This document shows positions 18,300 through 25,899 of a stretch of 48,361 nucleotides of DNA, one piece after another. The stretch is from Pseudomonadota bacterium (lineage in GTDB: Bacteria > Desulfobacterota > SM23-61), in the NCBI GenBank assembly GCA_018819135.1, contig JAHJQK010000054.1, forward strand, positions 1-48,361, in the 5' to 3' direction. The translations under genes were made by a program, and so were the position numbers. The notes below the pieces were generated by a model that had not been told where the DNA came from, ran no database searches, and saw only the letters and a program-made list of their open reading frames with translations. How positions within the stretch are numbered: position 1 is the first letter of the stretch; every line of letters begins with the position of its first letter.

Positions 18300-18373
18300 G
18301 CTCTGAATTCTTAGCTCGCCAAATCTTCATTACCATTCAATCCATGGGGGGTCCGTATGGCCCTTGGAAAATG

Positions 18374-18415
18374 AAACCCCATTTCTTGCAGGAAGAGGAA
18401 TGGGGTTTCTTGTTC
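18374..18415 (+). terminator. Hairpin terminator AAACCCCATT/AATGGGGTTT
   Basis: A perfect 10-bp stem (18374-18383 with 18399-18408) followed by TTTCTTGTTCTT on the plus strand. It lies between the promoter at 18271 and the gene at 18458, so it would end a short RNA or attenuate that gene. Related ACCCCATTTCT hairpins occur at 30755-30789 and 32856-32879. Confidence 0.65.
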
Positions 18416-18457
18416 TTAAAGCAAAGCAGAAATTGAGTAGGAAGGGAGGGGACCAAC

Positions 18458-19363
18458 ATGAATATAGGTATGAAAAAGGGACTTAAATGGATATTTATCT
18501 TGTCCGTGCTTTCTTTATCATCCTTCCCAGCATTACTTTTTTGTGAAGATATTGACGTTTCCATTAAAGGAATTGATGATGGAATAAAAACGACCAAACA
18601 AAAAGATTATCTGGAAGCAATGATGAATGCAAAGCTTCAAGCGATAGAGCGAGCGGGTGTTGAAATTTCCTCGATCACCAAAGTTGAAAATTTTGAATTA
18701 AAGTACGATAAGGTCGAAAGCAAAGCTAAAGCAGTTCTATTGCCTGGGTTTCAAATTATGGATATTGGGTATCAAGCTGATGGAACTTATTTAGTAATTC
18801 TTGTTGGTAAGGTGAGAACGCAGGAAGACCTCAAGAAAAGTCTCAACGCCCTTGAAACTCTAAAAAAACTGGAAGCCAGAACCAGGGTGGGGGTTAACTA
18901 TAGAACCTACATGGATACACTGGGAAGCGTTAAATTTGAAGTGGACAAATTTCTGGAAGATGAGGAGGCAAAAAGTAATCCCGAATTGGCAACATTGGTT
19001 AAGCGGATTATGAGACATTATGAATATGCTGGTTCCTGTTGGAGACAAAAAACACAATCTCGCTCCGGAATAGCACATGGACTAATAGGGAAACACGAAA
19101 TTACACCTGATAAGCCTAACGATTCGGAAGATACAAAACGTTATAACCGTTTACGCAATAGGTGGCAAGAAATAGAAAATAGGCAAGTAGATGAAATCCT
19201 GCGCCTCTATCCTGAAACCAATAAACCCCGGGAAGAGGGTGGAGCCATTGTCAATCCCAGGTTGCCTTCACTTGATCTTGGCGCAGTAGTAAGGATCGTA
19301 TGGGCAAAAGCATCATATGAAATGCAGGGTTTAAAGGAGATGATTGAAAAAACGAAGAAATAG
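18458..19363 (+). CDS. Exported FlgT-N/LPP20-like protein (island cargo)
   Basis: A 301-aa protein with a signal peptide (about 1-30: basic start, hydrophobic core, end near LLFCED). Residues 45-125 show the pattern AMMNAKLQAIERAGVEISSxT, VENFELKYDKVESKA, and then DGTYLVILVGKV. This closely parallels residues 45-115 of the host protein encoded at 44667-45854, so I read it as the same FlgT N-terminal/LPP20-like domain. The rest (130-301) is charged and unrecognised. Ribosome site GGGAGGGG precedes the ATG. As an exported single gene at the island edge it looks like cargo acting in the envelope. The precise role is unknown. Confidence 0.65.
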   Translation: MNIGMKKGLKWIFILSVLSLSSFPALLFCEDIDVSIKGIDDGIKTTKQKDYLEAMMNAKLQAIERAGVEISSITKVENFELKYDKVESKAKAVLLPGFQIMDIGYQADGTYLVILVGKVRTQEDLKKSLNALETLKKLEARTRVGVNYRTYMDTLGSVKFEVDKFLEDEEAKSNPELATLVKRIMRHYEYAGSCWRQKTQSRSGIAHGLIGKHEITPDKPNDSEDTKRYNRLRNRWQEIENRQVDEILRLYPETNKPREEGGAIVNPRLPSLDLGAVVRIVWAKASYEMQGLKEMIEKTKK

Positions 19364-19489
19364 GATCATTGGAGAAAGCCAATCCTCATCACCCTGACTT
19401 TTCAGTTTTGGATGGAGAGGACTTGGCTCTGAGGCTCAAACCTTGACTTCTCCAATAAATTGAACTCAAAATAATGTAGGCATGAAATA

Positions 19490-19545
19490 GGAGGCCATAG
19501 GGAACGCGACCCGAAAAGCCGGTTTCCTCACCGCCTGGGGCTCCC
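19490..19545 (+). ncRNA. Structured RNA motif, copy B (leader of the next gene)
   Basis: Second copy of the motif described at 18181-18236, 30 bases before the next ATG and 42 bases after a TTGACT hexamer (19443-19448). The position suggests a cis-acting leader of the gene at 19576. The loop TTTCCTCA contains CCTC, complementary to ribosome-binding sites. Confidence 0.5.
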
Positions 19546-19575
19546 AACCAAAAGGGCCGACGAAGGGAATCGAAA

Positions 19576-20256
19576 ATGGCAAAAGTAGATTCATTAAAAG
19601 ACCTTTATAGAATGCGATTTGAGTATTTAAAAAGAAATTCAGAGTATCAGGATTATTGCGGCTGGTTGAGACGGCAGAGGAAAAACCCCAAACTTCCGAT
19701 GCCGAAGAAATTCTTAAAAGACAAAAATGGTACTCTTGCTCAAAAAGTAATTCTATTTCTTAATTATCACGACATTTCTGATGTACCTTTTGAGGAGTAT
19801 TGGTGCTGGATAAAAGAACAACGCATCAACTTTAGAAGGTCTCCAGCCTCCATCGTAGATTGGAGCGAGGGCGAATCAGTCAGGATTGACCTGATAAAAA
19901 TTATTGACGAATTCACACACCATTGGAAGAGGGAACCGTCGCTGCAAGAATTCAAGGAAGAGTTTATAAGAAAGGTGAAAAATTCCACCTGGCCGATCCA
20001 CCTGAAAATTTATCTTTATGGAGACGAAGATATCGACGAGCTAAGTAAAAAATTTCGCAGAATAATAACTCGCAAAAAGCAAACCTTGAATATTGTCAAA
20101 AGGCGAGGGTTCAGTAACCTTCAGAGGTATTTGGACGTTTATGATGGCTTCGAGCGGGATCTCACCTGGCGGCAGATTGCGGATATCATCCCGGAGTACA
20201 AAAAAAGAAGTTTGAATACATTGCGGGAAAATTCACTTATTCAGATGAGGTCATGA
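19576..20256 (+). CDS. Unknown island protein, possible DNA-binding C-terminus
   Basis: A 226-aa basic, soluble protein without signal peptide. The N-terminus (about 10-33: LYRMRFEYLKRNSEYQDYCG) resembles the start of several mobile-element proteins of the DUF6499 type. The C-terminus (about 190-226: TWRQIADIIPEYKKRSLN) has a helix-turn-helix look. I cannot assign a family with confidence. It sits downstream of RNA motif B and upstream of the regulatory region before the XRE gene, so an early regulatory role in the island is plausible but inferred. Confidence 0.6.
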   Translation: MAKVDSLKDLYRMRFEYLKRNSEYQDYCGWLRRQRKNPKLPMPKKFLKDKNGTLAQKVILFLNYHDISDVPFEEYWCWIKEQRINFRRSPASIVDWSEGESVRIDLIKIIDEFTHHWKREPSLQEFKEEFIRKVKNSTWPIHLKIYLYGDEDIDELSKKFRRIITRKKQTLNIVKRRGFSNLQRYLDVYDGFERDLTWRQIADIIPEYKKRSLNTLRENSLIQMRS

Positions 20257-20330
20257 GGTCAATCTATCGGGACAGGCAAAGAGCGAAAAGGCATATTGAG
20301 AAGGTAGGAGAAGGTATCTTGCCCTGCTGA
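20253..20330 (+). CDS. Possible 25-aa small ORF coupled to the upstream gene
   Basis: ATG at 20253 overlaps the upstream TGA as ATGA, and the frame runs 25 codons with a basic, helical-looking product (MRSIYRDRQRAKRHIEKVG and six more). Only the overlap supports it; no ribosome site distinct from the upstream gene is visible. Confidence 0.25.
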   Translation: MRSIYRDRQRAKRHIEKVGEGILPC

Positions 20331-20384
20331 GATTAATCCATTTCTTCCTTTCCCAAGAATAAACCCTCCGATTTTCCTCTATAG

Positions 20385-20414
20385 GTCAAAATATAGTATC
20401 ACCCTTATTTTGAC
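20385..20414. promoter_or_regulatory. Inverted-repeat operator GTCAAAATA-N12-TATTTTGAC
   Basis: Two perfect 9-base arms (20385-20393 and 20406-20414) separated by 12 bases, just upstream of the promoter for the XRE gene. The symmetry and position suit a dimeric repressor site, perhaps for the XRE protein itself, but the binder is not shown. Confidence 0.5.
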
Positions 20415-20439
20415 GCATAATTTAAAAAAAATTATTCAT

Positions 20440-20479
20440 TATAATAGAGTTGTTCGAAAGGGCAACTCTATTTTTTTTT
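20440..20479 (+). terminator. Intrinsic terminator overlapping a -10 box, before the XRE gene
   Basis: An 8-bp stem TAGAGTTG/CAACTCTA (20445-20452 with 20463-20470) is followed by nine T residues, then directly by the ribosome site GGGGGAGG. A TATAAT (20440-20445) overlaps the left arm. It could stop upstream transcripts while a new transcript starts here, or attenuate a longer leader. Confidence 0.7.
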
Positions 20480-20493
20480 GGGGGAGGCAAGTA

Positions 20494-20682
20494 ATGACTG
20501 ATTTTCGGAAGCAGCGGCGGGAATATGAGGTGACACAACTTGAAGTGGCACGGCTATCGGGAATTCATCCATCTAAAATTAGCATCCTTGAGCGGGGCCT
20601 GGTTGAAGCGCGGCCAGATGAATTGGAACGCTTGCATACTGCCCTGAAGCTCATAGAAATGCGCAAGGACAAAAACGAATGA
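20494..20682 (+). CDS. XRE-family helix-turn-helix regulator
   Basis: A compact 62-aa protein that is almost entirely an XRE/Cro-type HTH: TQLEVARLSGIHPSKISILERG forms the two core helices. I start at ATG 20494, six bases after GGGGGAGG; the frame upstream runs through the terminator and is not coding. The gene overlaps the next one as ATGA. It lies immediately after an inverted-repeat operator and terminator, so autoregulation of the replication module is likely. No dimerisation domain is present, so it is closer to Cro in size than to CI. Confidence 0.85.
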   Translation: MTDFRKQRREYEVTQLEVARLSGIHPSKISILERGLVEARPDELERLHTALKLIEMRKDKNE

Positions 20683-20963
20683 ATCCAGAAGTGGTCGAGT
20701 TGCGCGTCCTGGCGGGAAATGCTCCTTTAAAAGCCTTCGTGTCGATAAGGCTGGGCGAATGGGTCATCCATGACTGGCGTATCGTTCAGAAGGATGGCCA
20801 ACGCGCGTGGATAAGCGTTCCACAAGTTTCATGGAAGGATAAAGACGGCCAGGTGCGCTATCGAGCCCTGCTGTCCATCCCAGGGGAACAAAAGCAACAG
20901 ATCGAAATTGCTATCCTCTCGGCCTGGGAAAAGGAAAAGAAAAATGGAAATCACTCCACTTGA
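20679..20963 (+). CDS. SpoVG-like nucleic-acid-binding protein
   Basis: A 94-aa protein. Residues 4-45 read ELRVLAGNAPLKAFVSIRLGEWVIHDWRIV, which matches the SpoVG pattern (beta strands ending in a VHDIRV-like core), followed by ISVPQ in place of the usual AMPS and a C-terminal helix. SpoVG family proteins bind DNA or RNA and act as regulators in Firmicutes and spirochaetes; versions in phages are also known. It overlaps the XRE gene by four bases and the primase gene by 20, which ties it to replication or early control of the island. The match is by pattern only. Confidence 0.65.
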   Translation: MNPEVVELRVLAGNAPLKAFVSIRLGEWVIHDWRIVQKDGQRAWISVPQVSWKDKDGQVRYRALLSIPGEQKQQIEIAILSAWEKEKKNGNHST

Positions 20964-23019
20964 TTTTTTATCATGGCTATTTCAGCGATGTGAATATGGC
21001 AATATTAATTTTAGATTTTTAGGCGGCCAATTTCCTCAAAACGAATTTATTCCTTTATCTGCGCTTACAGAAAACCCCTCTTTGCTTGATGCCGTCTTAC
21101 AAGATCATCGCAATCTAAATTCCTACCATGCAGTGGCCCTCCGAAACGGCAACAATGGAAAAAAAGATGGCATCGTCGAGAACCCAATGGTTTGGGTTGA
21201 CAAGGATCTTGGGCCATTAAAGCCTATCTTGGAAGGTCCGTTCCCCCCCTCTGCCGTCGTCGAGACCAGCACAGATCGTTTTCAAGTTTACTGGAAATTG
21301 AGAGAGCCAGCGGATAAATCGGAAATTCCCATGGTAGGAAATACAAATAAAAGACTTGCCTCATATTTCCAGGGGGACATGAACGCCACCGATGCAAGCC
21401 ATATCCTGCGGATCTCTGGAACATATAATTTTAAATATCAGCCACCATTTTTAGTCCGTGTCATTCAGATGAATGGCGTTGAATACGACCTTTCCGACTT
21501 TGTCAATTCGGACCTTCCAGAATGGAAAGAAGAGCCCGTGAGTAAACATGCGGAAGGTAGTGCTTTCGGAGATCGGATTAAAAAAATTCTGGAGTGCAGA
21601 TTCCTTCAACACTGCGACCGCGACCGGGCCACTCTTCCAGAGCCGGAATGGTACGCAATGATCTCGAATTTTGCAAAGGAGACGGGAGGCCGAGAACTTA
21701 TTCATTCACTCTCAAGGGGCTATCCTCGGTATTCACCCAGGGAGACGGATGAAAAAATCCTTCACGCTTTAGGGGCTGGGCCTGTCCCGTGTGAAAAGAT
21801 TAAACGCTCTTGGGATTGCGGAAAGAATTGCGGCGTTAAAGCACCGGCGGCTCTTGTCTATAAAAAATCAATCCTGACGGCGCCTACGGCCACGGGGGGA
21901 ACTTTTCCACGGGAAGCCATCGGGGGCCTGGCCGGGGAGTTTGCAAAGCTTTATAGTACCTACCTTGAATCACCCTGGTCTTTCTTCGTTTTTAATTTTC
22001 TGACTTGCCTTGGCAATGTCATTGCGGACCGCGTAACCATTCAGAGCGAACTCCAGCCGGAGCCGCGATTTTACACGGTGACCGTGGGCGAATCAGCGGA
22101 TGATCGGAAGAGCGAATCAATAAAGAAGACGGTCAGGTTTTTCGAGAGCACGCTTGAAACCGGGGCTTTCCGGGCATGCTACGGAGTGGGCTCTGCGGAG
22201 GGCCTCGCCAATCGGCTTAAAGAAAGCCCCAGAACCCTTCTTGTTTTCGATGAACTGAAAAGTTTCGTCTCCAAAAGCGCGATCGATGGCGCCGTCCTGC
22301 TGCCATGTGTTAATTCACTCTTTGAAGACAACCGTTTTCATTCCATGACCAAGACGCACTCCATCGAAATTGAAGACGGCAGGCTTTCATTGTTGGCCGC
22401 GAGCACCCAGGAAACCTTCGCCCGAATGTGGAGCCCGGCCTTTCTGGATATCGGCTTTCTAAATCGCTTGTGGCTTGTCAAGGACCACGGTGAGAGAAAA
22501 TATTCAATTCCCCGGGAAATCCCCGAGAGTGAAATCAGACCTTTGCGGCAAGGGCTTGGAGAACTGCTAAAAGTTTTTGAGGGGGCCAGGAAGATTCGCC
22601 TTCCAATCGAAGAAGAAGCGAGGGAAATTTTTCACGAGTGGTACATGGCCGTTGAACCCTCACCGTTTACAAAACGGCTTGACGGGTATGGATTAAGGTT
22701 GATGATCCTCTTTGCCGTGAATGAAGGGGAGAGCCGGATCACGGCCGACATCGTTTCCCGAGTGGTCAATCTTCTGCGCTGGCAGCATGATATCCGGCGG
22801 GAATTATCCCCCATCGATGCTGAGGGAGCTATTGCGAAAATGGAAGAGCAAATCCGGCGCGTCCTTTCTCGTGGACCCTTGCCCAAACGGGAACTCCAAA
22901 GGCGCGTAACTTACCAGCGGGCGGGGATCTTCGTTTGGAATAACGCTATTCAAAATCTCCAGCGGGCAAGGGAAGTAAGTTTCGACCCCAAAAGGCAAAT
23001 TTATGGGCTAATCGAGTGA
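20944..23019 (+). CDS. Primase-helicase replication protein (AEP-like plus DUF3987-like)
   Basis: A 691-aa protein. The N-terminal part (about 60-175) carries VWVDKD with D86 and D88, SAVVETSTDRFQVYWKL and then ASHILRISGTYNFKY, the layout of RepB-type archaeo-eukaryotic primases in plasmids and phages. C283, C292 and C296 could form a metal site. Residues 310-610 resemble a DUF3987-type ATPase with a divergent P-loop VGESADDRKSES (381-392) and an LLVFDEL Walker B near 430. The C-terminus (640-691) looks like a winged helix. I start at ATG 20944. It is followed directly by repeats that may be its origin. Confidence 0.75.
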   Translation: MEITPLDFLSWLFQRCEYGNINFRFLGGQFPQNEFIPLSALTENPSLLDAVLQDHRNLNSYHAVALRNGNNGKKDGIVENPMVWVDKDLGPLKPILEGPFPPSAVVETSTDRFQVYWKLREPADKSEIPMVGNTNKRLASYFQGDMNATDASHILRISGTYNFKYQPPFLVRVIQMNGVEYDLSDFVNSDLPEWKEEPVSKHAEGSAFGDRIKKILECRFLQHCDRDRATLPEPEWYAMISNFAKETGGRELIHSLSRGYPRYSPRETDEKILHALGAGPVPCEKIKRSWDCGKNCGVKAPAALVYKKSILTAPTATGGTFPREAIGGLAGEFAKLYSTYLESPWSFFVFNFLTCLGNVIADRVTIQSELQPEPRFYTVTVGESADDRKSESIKKTVRFFESTLETGAFRACYGVGSAEGLANRLKESPRTLLVFDELKSFVSKSAIDGAVLLPCVNSLFEDNRFHSMTKTHSIEIEDGRLSLLAASTQETFARMWSPAFLDIGFLNRLWLVKDHGERKYSIPREIPESEIRPLRQGLGELLKVFEGARKIRLPIEEEAREIFHEWYMAVEPSPFTKRLDGYGLRLMILFAVNEGESRITADIVSRVVNLLRWQHDIRRELSPIDAEGAIAKMEEQIRRVLSRGPLPKRELQRRVTYQRAGIFVWNNAIQNLQRAREVSFDPKRQIYGLIE

Positions 23020-23023
23020 AAGC

Positions 23024-23215
23024 TGTCAGCAGATTTGTCAGCAGGTGTTTTTTAGGGGTTAATCGTATGATTTTATTAACAAAACATCACTCCTTATATA
23101 GAGAGGGGGTATTAAAAAAGCTCTAATAGTATCTCTATAGCCTTGCTGACAGTTAAGTCTTTATCTTCATTGTGGAAAAGAAGTATTTGAGGTAGTGCTG
23201 ACAAAAGTGCTGACA
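23024..23215. other. Candidate replication origin with TGTCAGCA iterons
   Basis: Five copies of the octamer TGTCAGCA: two direct at 23024 and 23036 (12-base period), one inverted at 23144, and two inverted at 23196 and 23208 (12-base period again). Between the outer pairs is an AT-rich stretch with the inverted repeat TATAGAGA (23097-23104) / TCTCTATA (23132-23139). This lies in the 213-base non-coding gap right after the primase-helicase gene, a usual place for an origin recognised by its own initiator. Confidence 0.6.
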
Positions 23216-23232
23216 AAAAGAAGAAAAGGGAC

Positions 23233-23547
23233 ATGACCGAAACATTTTTGACCCCCGAAGAGCTCTCAAAAAGGCTGAAGGTATCCCGGGTCTGGATTTA
23301 CAAACTCTGTGACCAGGGGAGAATTCCATTTTTCAGATTGGCCGGGAAAGTAATCCGCTTTCGGGAAGAAGAAATTGAGTCGTGGATGGAGCAAGGCAGG
23401 GGGGTGAAATACCATCGGGACGGGGAAAAGGAAGGTGCAAAAGTCGAGGGCTTGCCCCAGGGGGATGCTTCCAGCGGGGGAGAAAATAACCGCGCACCTG
23501 ATGCGGAAACAGGAGCGCAAAACCAAGGCTTTGAAATGATTATATAA
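23233..23547 (+). CDS. Excisionase-family (HTH_17) DNA-binding protein
   Basis: A 104-aa protein. Residues 4-55 (LTPEELSKRLKVSRVWIYKL, then IPFFRLAGKVIRFREEEIESW) form the winged helix of the MerR-like excisionase family. The remaining half is hydrophilic and Gly/Glu-rich. In islands with tyrosine integrases such proteins bend DNA at att sites and favour excision. It lies far from the integrase gene (about 8 kb away), but the arm-type octamer pair found at both island ends occurs again just after its stop codon. It could alternatively be a replication-module activator of the AlpA kind. Confidence 0.75.
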   Translation: MTETFLTPEELSKRLKVSRVWIYKLCDQGRIPFFRLAGKVIRFREEEIESWMEQGRGVKYHRDGEKEGAKVEGLPQGDASSGGENNRAPDAETGAQNQGFEMII

Positions 23548-23566
23548 ATTAGCATAGAAAATAAAC

Positions 23567-23587
23567 TTCTTACTATGTTCTTACTAT
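23567..23587 (-). promoter_or_regulatory. Third arm-type octamer pair (inverted)
   Basis: TTCTTACT at 23567-23574 and 23578-23585, again 11 bases apart, is the reverse complement of the pairs found inside attL and attR. Its place between the excisionase-like gene and the terminase unit suggests that integrase or excisionase binding may regulate the genes downstream. Confidence 0.5.
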
Positions 23588-23629
23588 CAGGTTTATGGGG
23601 GTAAAGTAACCCTATAGTACATAAGGCTT

Positions 23630-24109
23630 ATGAAGAAATATATCGCCAAAAGACGTTTAAGGAAGACTTACGGGGGGTTATATCGCAAGCCCCAGGCTAT
23701 TGACAAGGTTGATGGCCGGACGAAGCCAAGAAAGGCATGGAAAGCGTTTGTTTCAGGCATTCAAAACGACTTGGGCGGGGACGACCTAAGCTTTGGGCAA
23801 AGAGCCTTAGCGGAGCTCGCCTTTTGGAAATACTTCGCTCTGTCAGAGTTCATCGGAACCTTGCTTCGCTCGAAAAAGGATAATGCGATTTTGGCCATCA
23901 TGACGAATGAGAAATATAACAGGACGTTCAATTCCACGGCAAATTCCTGTCGTGGGGACCTCCGCGACATTTACGGTCCCAAAGGGATAAGGAAAATGGA
24001 AAAGCGAATGAAAAGTTTAAACGAGCAACTACTTGAACTGGCCCAAAGGCAGCAACCCCAGCAAAAGGCGGAACAAGGTGAAGCAAAAAAAGAAAACCCC
24101 AACGGTTGA
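23630..24109 (+). CDS. Unknown basic protein in the small-terminase position
   Basis: A 159-aa protein with a very basic start (MKKYIAKRRLRKTYGGLYRK) and a helical body, ending in a Gln-rich tail. It is immediately upstream of, and overlaps by 32 bases, the large terminase gene. In many phages that position is held by the small terminase that recognises packaging DNA, but I see no HTH typical of TerS, so the call is positional only. No ribosome site stands out before the ATG at 23630. Confidence 0.55.
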   Translation: MKKYIAKRRLRKTYGGLYRKPQAIDKVDGRTKPRKAWKAFVSGIQNDLGGDDLSFGQRALAELAFWKYFALSEFIGTLLRSKKDNAILAIMTNEKYNRTFNSTANSCRGDLRDIYGPKGIRKMEKRMKSLNEQLLELAQRQQPQQKAEQGEAKKENPNG

Positions 24110-25637
24110 CCTTTGCCGATTTATCGACAAATTTGCTATTTGCGAGGACGGGCAACCCCTTCGACTTGAACCCCATCAACGGCGGATCCTGGGCAAAGCC
24201 TTCAAGTTCGGTAAGGATGGCCGCCTCACCTACCGGACGGTGATCTATTCAGCCCCGAAGAAGTCAGGGAAAACGGCTGTCAATGCGCTTGTCACCCTAT
24301 GGTGGGCCTTCTGCATTCAACCACCCGATGAGATAATCATCGCGTCAAACGACTTGGATCAAGCCGTTAGCCGGGTCTATGATTCGGGTCGGGGATTCAT
24401 CGAACGCAACCCAGCACTGAGGGCAGAGGCGTATATCACCCGAAACTTAATCACCCTCGATAACGGGACCACAATCAAGGCCATTCCTTCAGACTATGCG
24501 GGAGAGGCGGGCGCGAATCAGGGCCTTGCCAGCTTTGATGAATTATGGGGTTTCATGTCAGAGCGCAGCCGCAGACTCTATGAGGAGCTGACGCCGGTCC
24601 CTACCCGCAAGAATTCAATCAGATTCATTTCAACTTACGCCGGCTGGGAGGGTGAAAGCGTTCTCCTGGAGGAAATCTACCAGCGAGTTTTCGATAAGCA
24701 GGGCAACGTCAAGCCCGGAGTCAACCGGCCATTGGGGGAGGATTTTCCCGTTTACACCTTGGGCGATTTGTTTGTTTTTTGGGATCATATTCCGAGAATG
24801 TCCTGGCAAACGCCTGAATACTATGCAAGCCAGCGGGCGGACCTTCGTCTCAATACCTTCCTTCGTTTGCATGAAAACCGATGGGTAAGTAATGAGTCAA
24901 GCTTTTTTGAAATGGATCAATGGGACGCCTGCGTTGACCCCGAGCACCGGCCGCCCCTTCCGAATCCCCGGCTTCAGCTTTGGGCGGCGGCAGACGCCAG
25001 TGTCAAGCGGGATCGGAGTGCCGTGGTTTCGATCTATCGAGAAGGAAATCAGGTTTGTTTGGGACCGATGAGGGAATGGCAACCCTCGCCCAGGGCGACG
25101 ATGGATTATGAGAATACCATGGAAGAATATGTCAAGTGGTTAGCATCTAATTTCGCTTTAGTAGAGGTGCGTTATGATCCCTATCAATTTCATCGTTCGG
25201 CTACGACATTGAGAGGGATGGGGATCAACATGCAGGAATATCCGCAGACCGTGGGCAATTTAACGGATATAGGCCAAGCCTTGTATGATGCGGTGAAGCA
25301 TAGAACTTTGAGGCTTTATGCTGATAATGAACTCAGGCGAGAGGCTTCCTTTGCAGTAGGTAAGGAAACTCCCAGGGGAATGAGGATTGTCAAGGAGAAG
25401 GCGAGCCACAAGATTGACGCGATTGTCGCCCTTGCTATGGCTGTCCATGCTGCCAGCACAGCGCCGGAATCAGAGCAACCTTGGGAGTTGCGGTACGCGA
25501 TCGATCCTAATTCGGGTTACCGATTTAATGAATTCGGTGAGCGGGTTTCTCCGAGGGTGCAGAATATCGGCGGCCAGGGGAAGGACGCCTTTTATGTCCG
25601 CCGTAAATCGAAAGAAATTTGGGATAGGGATTTTTAG
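24078..25637 (+). CDS. Phage terminase large subunit
   Basis: TerL is the packaging motor: ATPase plus nuclease. From GTG 24078 it has 519 aa. Walker A is APKKSGKT (59-66), Walker B FDEL with D154 and E155, and the RNase-H-like nuclease acids are D306 (AAADASVKRDRS), D367 (VRYDPYQF) and D447 (HKIDAIVALAMA). Every catalytic residue is kept, so the protein looks functional. The GTG start follows AAGGCGGA and overlaps the upstream gene; a TTG at 24033 is an alternative. It is striking that no portal, protease or capsid gene follows. Confidence 0.9.
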   Translation: MKQKKKTPTVDLCRFIDKFAICEDGQPLRLEPHQRRILGKAFKFGKDGRLTYRTVIYSAPKKSGKTAVNALVTLWWAFCIQPPDEIIIASNDLDQAVSRVYDSGRGFIERNPALRAEAYITRNLITLDNGTTIKAIPSDYAGEAGANQGLASFDELWGFMSERSRRLYEELTPVPTRKNSIRFISTYAGWEGESVLLEEIYQRVFDKQGNVKPGVNRPLGEDFPVYTLGDLFVFWDHIPRMSWQTPEYYASQRADLRLNTFLRLHENRWVSNESSFFEMDQWDACVDPEHRPPLPNPRLQLWAAADASVKRDRSAVVSIYREGNQVCLGPMREWQPSPRATMDYENTMEEYVKWLASNFALVEVRYDPYQFHRSATTLRGMGINMQEYPQTVGNLTDIGQALYDAVKHRTLRLYADNELRREASFAVGKETPRGMRIVKEKASHKIDAIVALAMAVHAASTAPESEQPWELRYAIDPNSGYRFNEFGERVSPRVQNIGGQGKDAFYVRRKSKEIWDRDF

Positions 25638-25651
25638 AAGGAAGGGAAAAT

Positions 25652-25864
25652 ATGAGCGGAAAAGATGGCGATGAATACCAACCGTTGCGAAAGGGCGATC
25701 ATGAAAAACTCGGAATCCCGAAACCCCCGGTCGCTCCGGACTCCGGCAGCCTGGACGGATTGACTGAGGAAGCCAAGGCTTTGATTGCGGCCCGGCGACG
25801 AAGGCGAAATGCCGAGGCCGAAGAGCTCCGGGCAGGCCTGGGTTTTGGTAAAGAAAAGCCTTAG
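25652..25864 (+). CDS. Small hydrophilic protein after terminase
   Basis: A 70-aa charged protein (MSGKDGDEYQPLRKGDHEKL, then a Pro-rich linker and an arginine-rich helix LIAARRRRRNAEAEELRAG). No family recognised. The start has GAAGGGAAAAT upstream and the gene is 14 bases from terL, so it belongs to the same unit. The basic helix may bind nucleic acid or a partner protein. Confidence 0.6.
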   Translation: MSGKDGDEYQPLRKGDHEKLGIPKPPVAPDSGSLDGLTEEAKALIAARRRRRNAEAEELRAGLGFGKEKP

Positions 25865-25899
25865 TGGGAGAAATATTAAAAATATTGACAGGAGGAAAA

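Noticed and set aside
23024..23215. CRISPR-like array
   Set aside because: The octamers are too short and are in two orientations; there are no regular spacers and no cas genes.
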